Below are positions 58,414 through 64,000 of a DNA stretch of 64,000 bases, piece by piece. Positions within the stretch are counted from its first letter, which is position 1. Each line of letters opens with the position of its first letter. The notes beneath the pieces are model-generated. The model saw nothing but the letters and a program-made list of their open reading frames with translations, searched no databases and was not told where the DNA came from. Where the stretch lies: positions 1-64,000 of the forward strand of contig JAETNY010000006.1 in the NCBI GenBank assembly GCA_021771915.1. Direction: 5' to 3'. This DNA comes from Bacillota bacterium. GTDB taxonomy: Bacteria > Bacillota > Dehalobacteriia > UBA4068 > UBA4997. Made by a program: the position numbers and the translations under genes.

Positions 58414-60126
58414 TTAATCAGCCATATTAGTAATAGTTACTGTTTTGGTACTGTTATCCCATTGAACCTTACACTGCAACGCTTCAGCCACAGCACGCAG
58501 CGGCAGCATAGTTCGGCCATTCACTGAAACCGCCGGCACGTCTATGGTCTGCGTTTTATTACCAACCTGCATTTGCGTGGAATCCAAAGCCAGCTTGATG
58601 ACAATATCACCTCTCCGCGCCTCAATCCTGCGGTCAGCGTAATTAACCGTTGCGCCCAGTTCCTGGAAAATTATGCGCATCGGCAACATTACACGGCCAG
58701 CTTCAATATATGGCTGTTGGTCAAATGTCAGCTGTTTGCCGTCCACCAGCACCCTGATTTCACCATTGCCGGTCGAAACTTCAGTAATAGACGGCTGATT
58801 AGGCTTGTTTGAATTATTAGTACTACTATTGGCAGTGCTATTGGTATTATTATTTAAATTACCGTTAACCGCACTGGAATTATCAGTCTGGCCGGCATAT
58901 GCTTGCTGTAAAACGCGCTGCAATGCCTGACTGCCAGAGATTGAGCCATAGCGGAAGTGAATAGTGCCGGCCACCTGAGTTTTAGCCGAACAGGCCTTAA
59001 TCTGCCGGGTAATTTCTGCACCGTCATACCAGGGACTATCCGCCGCCTTGGCTTCCAGCGTCTTATAATCAGCCAAACCAATATAAAGCTTAACCTTAGT
59101 GCCACTCACCACATCAGACCACCAATTCAACAACGCCGTAAAATCAGCAGTTTTATGGCCAGCCTCCCAGTAAATTTGTGGCGCGATATAGTCCAGCCAA
59201 CCAGATTTTACCCAACCGCGACTATCCGCGTACATATTATAATAAGAAGAATATGTACTGGTAGTAGCGCTGCCAGCCGGGTTCAGGGTATTGCTGGCCC
59301 AAATACCGGCCGGGCTGATACCAAACTGAATTTCCGGCCGCACCTTATGCAACGCGTCATTCAGCCCCTGCACCAGCAAATTGACATTATTTCGCCGCCA
59401 ATCACCAATATCCGCATAGCTGCCGCCCTGTGCCGCATATTCCTTAGCGTCGTCAAAATCCGTGCCAGGATAAAAATAATCGTCCAAATGCACACCATCA
59501 ACAGCATAATTCTGCGCCAACTCTACCGCGCCATCAATCACCAGCTGACGCACCTCCGGCAAAGCCGGATTGAAATAATAATTATCCTTATAAAGCACCG
59601 TCCATTCCGGGTGCTTTTTGGCCGGTGAACTGGCCGCCAGCTTATCCCATTCAGCCAACGATTTGGTAATACGATAAGGGTTAATCCAGGCATGCAACTC
59701 CAACCCACGCTTATGTGCACCCTCAACCCAATAAGCCAGAGGGTCAAAACCAGAATTGGGCGCAACGCCCTGCTGGCCAGTCAGATAAATGCTCCAAGGA
59801 TATATTTCTGATTTGTAAAGCGCGTCCGCACAGGGGCGCACCTGCAAAAATATGGCATTAAAACCACAGTCCACCGCGCCGTCTAAAATTGCGTCGGCCT
59901 GCTTGCGCAATTCATCAGCCGAGGTGGTTGGCGCTTTGGGATAATCAAGGTTAATTACACTGGAAACCCAAACGCCGCGCATCTCCTTATCAGACGTCGG
60001 CGTAGTCGCAGTAGCCGCGGCTTCAGCCTCGCCGGTCTGCCAGCCGGGCAAAAGCGGCACCATTAAACCAAATGCCAACACCGCAAACGCCGCCAGCGTT
60101 AACAATTTACTAAAAAATCTGGGCAA
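58414..60126 (-). CDS. DUF187/GHL10 glycosidase-like exported protein
   Basis: A 570-residue exported protein. A signal peptide (to about residue 36) leads to the GHL10 (DUF187) TIM-barrel: EMRGVWVSSVINLDYP, AIFLQVRPCADALYKSEIYPWS, LHAWINPYRI, VDGVHLDDYFYPGTDFDD with likely catalytic acids, and GWLDYIAPQIYWE. After a Ser/Asn-rich linker (about 420-450), a copper-amine-oxidase-N-like domain (GNGEIRVLVDGKQLTFDQQP to the end, VMLPMRIIFQELG) may bind the wall. The start is TTG behind AGGAGAGGA. It resembles YngK-type proteins; the substrate is unknown but probably a cell-wall or mucin glycan. Confidence 0.9.
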   Translation of the reverse strand: MPRFFSKLLTLAAFAVLAFGLMVPLLPGWQTGEAEAAATATTPTSDKEMRGVWVSSVINLDYPKAPTTSADELRKQADAILDGAVDCGFNAIFLQVRPCADALYKSEIYPWSIYLTGQQGVAPNSGFDPLAYWVEGAHKRGLELHAWINPYRITKSLAEWDKLAASSPAKKHPEWTVLYKDNYYFNPALPEVRQLVIDGAVELAQNYAVDGVHLDDYFYPGTDFDDAKEYAAQGGSYADIGDWRRNNVNLLVQGLNDALHKVRPEIQFGISPAGIWASNTLNPAGSATTSTYSSYYNMYADSRGWVKSGWLDYIAPQIYWEAGHKTADFTALLNWWSDVVSGTKVKLYIGLADYKTLEAKAADSPWYDGAEITRQIKACSAKTQVAGTIHFRYGSISGSQALQRVLQQAYAGQTDNSSAVNGNLNNNTNSTANSSTNNSNKPNQPSITEVSTGNGEIRVLVDGKQLTFDQQPYIEAGRVMLPMRIIFQELGATVNYADRRIEARRGDIVIKLALDSTQMQVGNKTQTIDVPAVSVNGRTMLPLRAVAEALQCKVQWDNSTKTVTITNMAD

Positions 60127-60247
60127 AAAAATCCTCTCCTCTCTGCACTAACACAGAATTATTTATCATTACAGTTTATTTGCCTTAAATTATACCACAT
60201 ATCTGGCTTAATTTCCAGCCAAATTTATCGGCAAATTTTACTAATCC

Positions 60248-61156
60248 TCATACTTCATTATCAGCCGTACGCCAATGCACCGCCAAATAATACGGCTCGC
60301 CAGTTTCCTCATTCAGATAATATTTCACCTGTAACTTGGTATAATGCGGAAAATCCTGCGTATTACCGCTAATAATCGTCTGACGAATAGCCTCGTCCAT
60401 GCTCATTTCGCCGCTAATCAATTCCTCGCCAAAGGCTTCATAAACAGCGCGCTCGCCCGGCTCCGCATCAGCCATTTTTTCGGCCAGCGCCGCCCGATTT
60501 TGCTCCAGCGTCAATTCCGCATCAGGCCAGAAAAAGTTATATTCATTAAGATAGTCATCATAAAGCACAGCCGTATAAATTATTCTGCCATCAACATTCT
60601 CCGCCGACAATTCGGCTAACTCATAATACATCAGAGGAATACTGCCGCCAGCCCAGCCATAATAATACTCGCCGTCAAAATCATAATATTTACCAGTATC
60701 AATCTGATGTTGCAGTTCAACATCGCCAAAATGTGCCTGCACCCACGCGTCGAACTCCGCCTGAGAAATCATGGCAGAACCTGCGGAACCATATTGACTG
60801 ACCTCCGGCACCTCGCCCCAAACACTATTCCATTCAAAGTAACCATATTCGTCCCAACCGACAACTTCAGCCAACAGCAATAAATACCAATAATCCAGCG
60901 GATGGTTCGACTGCTTACCCTCGTCAAACTCAGGCAGATAAAACCAACCCTCCAGACGGCTCAAACTAAAATAATATTCTCGCAACTCCGGCGTGACGGC
61001 AATTTCCACACTCTCGCCCGGCTGCAAATTTGCCACCTCCACCACCTCCGGCGGCTGCGGCAACTGTGGCACATTTACCGGTTGTTTATCGGCAGCTTTT
61101 TCACAACCTGTCAAACAGACTAAAATACATAACAGTACTATCAAAATTTTTTTCAT
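60248..61156 (-). CDS. Lipoprotein of tandem paralogous pair, copy 2
   Basis: A 302-residue lipoprotein with signal KKILIVLLCILVCLTGCEK (lipobox LTGC). Mature protein: a proline-rich linker, then a domain shared with its neighbour, ANLQPGESVEIAVTPELREYYFSLSRLEGWFYLPEF, plus AHFGDVELQH, ELAELSAENVDGRIIYTA and KLQVKYYLNEETGEPYYL. The domain is rich in Tyr, Glu and Trp. I know no family. ATG at 61156 after GAGGTG. It follows its paralogue by 29 nt. Confidence 0.8.
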   Translation of the reverse strand: MKKILIVLLCILVCLTGCEKAADKQPVNVPQLPQPPEVVEVANLQPGESVEIAVTPELREYYFSLSRLEGWFYLPEFDEGKQSNHPLDYWYLLLLAEVVGWDEYGYFEWNSVWGEVPEVSQYGSAGSAMISQAEFDAWVQAHFGDVELQHQIDTGKYYDFDGEYYYGWAGGSIPLMYYELAELSAENVDGRIIYTAVLYDDYLNEYNFFWPDAELTLEQNRAALAEKMADAEPGERAVYEAFGEELISGEMSMDEAIRQTIISGNTQDFPHYTKLQVKYYLNEETGEPYYLAVHWRTADNEV

Positions 61157-61185
61157 CAACTATCACCTCAAATTTTATATATCCT

Positions 61186-62145
61186 CTATTCCCCGTTAAA
61201 CTCTATTACCTGCAAATAAAACGGCTCTCCGGTTGCATCATCAAGATAATATTTCACCTGCAACTGATAACCAACCTTAAATCCCTGCGTATCACCGTCA
61301 ACAATCATCTGGCGAATAGCCTCATCAAAGCTAATCTTGTTATGCAGCAGCTGCTCGCCATAAGCGTCATAAAGCGCCCTGTTTTCCGGATACCCCTCCA
61401 CGCATTGCGCAAAATAACCCATATTCTCCTCAAACGTGCCAGCTTCATAATAGCTGAACAAACCATGCTCATTAAAACGATACCAATCAAGCAAGGCGGT
61501 GTAAACAATCCGCCCGTCCACATTTTCCGCGCTTAACTCCGTCAGGCCATAATAAGACCAACTCCAAACTCCCTCCAAACAGGTAAAATAATAATTGCTT
61601 CCGTCAAAATAATAGTTCTTACAATGCCTGGCGTCATTATGAAATTCATGCTCCAGCGAAACATCGCCAAAATGTGCGGCTACCCATTCGTCAAACTCGC
61701 CCACGGAAACTGCCGTATAAATTCCCGAGGTATTATTTTCCCTCATCTGACCGTTTTCATCAACGCCATATACATCATAATATTTTTCTATATCCAGATA
61801 ACCCTGATGTAGCCAGGGACTAGGGCCGGTTAAATTGCCATACTTATCCCAACCGGTGCGCCCCTCCGTCATCAGCATAAACCAATACAACACGGGGTCA
61901 GTGGGCAGTTCCGTCGGGGAGCTGAACTCCGGCAGATAAAACCAGCCCTCCAAGCGACTTAAACCAAAATAATATTCTCGCAACTCCGGCGTAACGGCAA
62001 TTTGCAAACTTTCACCCGGCTGCAAATTTGCCACCTCCGATATCTGCAACACGTTTACTTGTTGGTTATCATCAGACTTTTCACAACCTATCAAACAACA
62101 AACCACAAGAGCCAAAATCCCGATAAGCTTAACAAACTTTTTCAT
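61186..62145 (-). CDS. Lipoprotein of tandem paralogous pair, copy 1
   Basis: A 319-residue lipoprotein (lipobox CLIGC at about residue 21) related over its whole length to the next gene: ANLQPGESLQIAVTPELREYYFGLSRLEGWFYLPEF, AHFGDVSLEHEF, LTELSAENVDGRIVYTALL, EAIRQMIVDGDTQGF, LQVKYYLDDATGEPFYL. The two differ mostly in the central part. Tandem duplication of a surface lipoprotein suggests diversification of ligand binding. ATG at 62145 after AAGGGGG. Confidence 0.8.
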   Translation of the reverse strand: MKKFVKLIGILALVVCCLIGCEKSDDNQQVNVLQISEVANLQPGESLQIAVTPELREYYFGLSRLEGWFYLPEFSSPTELPTDPVLYWFMLMTEGRTGWDKYGNLTGPSPWLHQGYLDIEKYYDVYGVDENGQMRENNTSGIYTAVSVGEFDEWVAAHFGDVSLEHEFHNDARHCKNYYFDGSNYYFTCLEGVWSWSYYGLTELSAENVDGRIVYTALLDWYRFNEHGLFSYYEAGTFEENMGYFAQCVEGYPENRALYDAYGEQLLHNKISFDEAIRQMIVDGDTQGFKVGYQLQVKYYLDDATGEPFYLQVIEFNGE

Positions 62146-62181
62146 CAACTATACCCCCTTTTACAGCCCAATGAATTAGAC

Positions 62182-62215
62182 AAAAGTCTGCTAACCAAAC
62201 GGTCAACAGACTTTT
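62182..62215 (-). terminator. Terminator of the GNAT gene
   Basis: AAAAGTCTG/CAGACTTTT (62182-62190 with 62207-62215) between the GNAT gene and the lipoprotein pair. It is T-rich on the plus strand and moderately so on the minus. Confidence 0.7.
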
Positions 62216-62221
62216 TGTATA

Positions 62222-62662
62222 TCACTTAACATTTTCAGCCAGCCACTGCATTTGCAATTCCGGCACGCCCGTTTCCGTATCCACAGATTTTTCTACAATC
62301 TGAAATTTCTCACGCTGATAAAACTGCACCGCACGCTCATTTTGCTGATAAACGCGCAGAGTCAGGCGTGTATGCGCAGCTTTTATAAAATCCAGCAGCT
62401 TTTTGCCAATACCCTGTGAGCGCGCGCTGAAATCCACAAAAATGCCGGCAATATAGTCACCGTCCAACCCCACAAAGCCCAAAATCTCCTGGCTGCTATC
62501 CTCGGTATAAACATAAACCTCCGCCTGCGGCAACATTTGCCGCACCAGCACCAGATTAGACTGCCAATAATCAGCCGCCACAAAGCTATGCGCCTGCAAA
62601 TTAGCGGCCAGCCAAATCTCCATAAGCCTGTCCAAATCAGCAGGCTCCATTTTCCTGAGCAT
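62222..62662 (-). CDS. GNAT-family N-acetyltransferase
   Basis: A 146-residue acetyltransferase: RKMEPADLDRLMEIWLAANLQAHSFVAADYW at the start, then IAGIFVDFSARSQGIGKKLLDFIK, the acetyl-CoA-binding R/Q-x-x-G-x-G/A loop (QGIGKK), and LRVYQQNERAVQFYQREKF. The start fits the YjaB-type subgroup. It begins 6 nt after the SDR stop and lacks a strong ribosome site, so it probably depends on translational coupling. Substrate unknown. Confidence 0.88.
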   Translation of the reverse strand: MLRKMEPADLDRLMEIWLAANLQAHSFVAADYWQSNLVLVRQMLPQAEVYVYTEDSSQEILGFVGLDGDYIAGIFVDFSARSQGIGKKLLDFIKAAHTRLTLRVYQQNERAVQFYQREKFQIVEKSVDTETGVPELQMQWLAENVK

Positions 62663-62668
62663 GGCGTT

Positions 62669-63469
62669 TTACGGACGCTGACCCATACCACCCTCCAGGG
62701 TGATAGTTTCGCCAGTCATATATTTAAAGTCCGGAGAAGCCAGCTGCACGCAAACCCGGCCGATTTCCAATTCCGCATCGCCATAATGACCAGCCGGAGG
62801 CATCTTGACATTAGCCTTAAACGCCTCCGGATACTGGTTGGCAAAGCCCTCCAGCTGCGCCGTCCAGGCCAGCGGACAAATGATGTTAACATTTACGCCG
62901 TCCTTGGCCCATTCCGTAGCCGCCACACGAGAAAGGCCACGAATGCCCTCTTTGGCTGCCGCATAAGCACACTGGCCAAAATTGCCAAACAAACCAGCGC
63001 CAGAAGCAAAATTGATAACCGTGCCTTTGGTTTCCACCAAATGCGGATAGCAGGCCTGCATATAATAAAATGCGGCATAAAGCCCGGAATACATAGCCAA
63101 ATCAAACTGCTCCGTGGTGTGGTCAACCAGCGTAACACCAGAAGCCGAAGCCTGCGCATTGTTAATCAAAACATCAATCCGGCCAAATTTTTCCATGGTC
63201 TGGCGCACAACCTCCGCCACAACCGCCTTATTATCTGCCTGAGCGTTCACATCAGCCGCCACCGTCAAAACCTGAATACCATAAAGGCGCTCCAGTTCCT
63301 CCTTGGCGTCCTGCAATTTCTGCACATTGCGGCCTGTTATAACAATATTCGCGCCCTCTTTGGCATAAGCCGTGGCAATACCATAACCGATAGAACCGCA
63401 GCGCCCATCACTTAAAACCGCCCGTCCGGCGCCGGTGATAATCGCTGTCTTACCCTGCAAAAAACCCAT
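62669..63469 (-). CDS. SDR-family oxidoreductase
   Basis: A 266-residue short-chain dehydrogenase. The nucleotide motif is TGAGRAVLSDGRCGSIGYGIA, with an insertion after TGAGR compared with the classical TGxxxGxG. The rest is standard: NAG-type LINNAQA, catalytic Ser in INFASGAG, YAAAK (Tyr and Lys), and the C-terminal GETITLEGGMGQ. The insertion resembles that in a group of Clostridia SDRs and enoyl-reductase-like proteins. ATG at 63469 behind GGAGGAGG. Its GNAT neighbour is probably in the same transcript. Confidence 0.88.
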   Translation of the reverse strand: MGFLQGKTAIITGAGRAVLSDGRCGSIGYGIATAYAKEGANIVITGRNVQKLQDAKEELERLYGIQVLTVAADVNAQADNKAVVAEVVRQTMEKFGRIDVLINNAQASASGVTLVDHTTEQFDLAMYSGLYAAFYYMQACYPHLVETKGTVINFASGAGLFGNFGQCAYAAAKEGIRGLSRVAATEWAKDGVNVNIICPLAWTAQLEGFANQYPEAFKANVKMPPAGHYGDAELEIGRVCVQLASPDFKYMTGETITLEGGMGQRP

Positions 63470-63568
63470 AATAAAAACCTCCTCCAAAATCAAAAATAAG
63501 AGTCTATATCAAGTATAACATATAAAATGGTATAATGCACCTGTTTTTACAAAATATCTCAAAAGCAA

Positions 63569-64000
63569 TCAGCCAAGCAAAAATTTTTTAACCAGACTGG
63601 CAATCTCCTCCGCCCGGGAATTAATCAAAGGGTGCGCTCCCTGGGCAAAAACCTGATAATTGATGAGCGGATTGCTGGCCTGCCAAAGCGCGCACTCCGC
63701 CGCCACATCATTTTGCAGCATTTCATCTTCCAAACTGACCGTAATCAACAGCGGCACCTCAATCGTTTTAATCGGTCGGCTGAACAGCGGCGTATGGTTC
63801 TGCTCATATTGCACCAAAACCGCCGTATCCTGGTCAACAACCGTTTCCCAGTCCTCGCCCTGACACCATTCATAAAACTGACGCGCCGCTAAGTCCTGTT
63901 TAGCCTGGCGTCGCTCCTGCAAAATTGCCGCCGCAAAACCTTCCGCCAGAAACTCACCGTCAAAGCTATCCGCCACAACTTTGGCAAACAACTCCGGCGC
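63569..64000 (-). CDS. Alpha/beta hydrolase, C-terminal part (cut by the window edge)
   Basis: The reading frame is open to the end of the window, so the N-terminus is missing; 143 residues are seen. It has the C-terminal half of an alpha/beta hydrolase: the cap-like helices (FLAEGFAAAILQERRQAKQ), the strand with the likely catalytic Asp (PLLITVSLEDEML), and FAQGAHPLINSR with the catalytic His. The serine nucleophile would be beyond the edge. Substrate unknown. Confidence 0.8.
   Translation of the reverse strand, partial: APELFAKVVADSFDGEFLAEGFAAAILQERRQAKQDLAARQFYEWCQGEDWETVVDQDTAVLVQYEQNHTPLFSRPIKTIEVPLLITVSLEDEMLQNDVAAECALWQASNPLINYQVFAQGAHPLINSRAEEIASLVKKFLLG

Noticed and set aside
62537-63415. 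A 292-codon open frame on the plus strand
   Set aside because: It is antisense to the SDR and GNAT genes, has no ribosome site, and its product is rich in His, Arg and Gln as expected for a shadow frame of a GC-rich gene.

Overview
The window looks like a chromosomal segment of an anaerobic Gram-positive-type Firmicute (Bacillota), most likely a Clostridia-like lineage. The support is gene content and order: tlyA-nadK-argR-recN; polA-mutM-ytaF-coaE; cysS-mrnC-thyX; rbgA-rnhB-yraN; yqfC-yqfD; sporulation-linked yqfC, yqfD, ytaF and yunB; S-layer-homology surface proteins; a KamA-type radical SAM enzyme; a ferredoxin-flavodoxin protein; and ThyX. Promoters are very often near-perfect TTGACA-17-TATAAT, ribosome sites are strong AGGAGG or G-rich runs, and GTG/TTG starts are common. 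I see no transposase, prophage, CRISPR array or rRNA. The class-level assignment is inference.

Layout. 0-5.3 kb: tRNA-Gly, rdgB, a tandem-repeat Q/N-rich microprotein, a GIY-YIG-like protein, hpt, a membrane-anchored protein, a DCPAC-motif protein, an XRE regulator divergent from a SLOG (DUF1273-like) protein, and a 40-residue membrane protein. 5.3-9.4 kb: recN, argR, nadK, tlyA. 9.5-18 kb: an S-layer protein in one operon with a MacAB-like exporter, divergent from a two-component system, then an AraC regulator. 18.3-20.2 kb: tRNA-His, -Gln, -Leu and -Ala, an XRE regulator and an EFR1-type ferredoxin protein. 20.4-24.5 kb: yqfCD and the queuosine-precursor operon queD-queE-queC-queF, preceded by a preQ1-I riboswitch with a terminator. 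24.6-36.7 kb: a TPR protein, a split chromate transporter, thrS, pncB, a lytic transglycosylase, coaE-ytaF-mutM-polA, yebC and yunB. 36.9-43.9 kb: a class A penicillin-binding protein with a C-terminal Fn3 domain, an S-layer-anchored GH5 glycosidase, cardiolipin synthase and a metallophosphoesterase. 43.9-50.7 kb: a KamA-like enzyme, then dxs, oapA and a 600-nt noncoding region read as OLE RNA, then yraN, rnhB and rbgA. 50.8-64 kb: an XRE regulator with a divergent coiled-coil protein, an ECF sigma factor with a membrane partner, alkD-like, thyX-mrnC-cysS, gluQ, ybjQ, a DUF187 glycosidase-like protein, two tandem paralogous lipoproteins, and GNAT, SDR and partial alpha/beta hydrolase genes.

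The most notable system is OLE RNA with OapA. An ORF-free 600-nt region at 47826-48425 has its own perfect promoter, is closed by a 10-bp pairing of its two ends, contains further nested hairpins, and lies immediately upstream of a four-helix membrane protein matching OapA, followed by dxs. That matches the known Ornate Large Extremophilic RNA locus. Other points worth following: the preQ1 switch with a plausible antitermination scheme; two copies of a 69-nt structured intergenic element (18118-18186 and 50777-50845); a G10 tract between two in-frame starts of the ECF sigma gene; and several genes of fewer than 60 codons.
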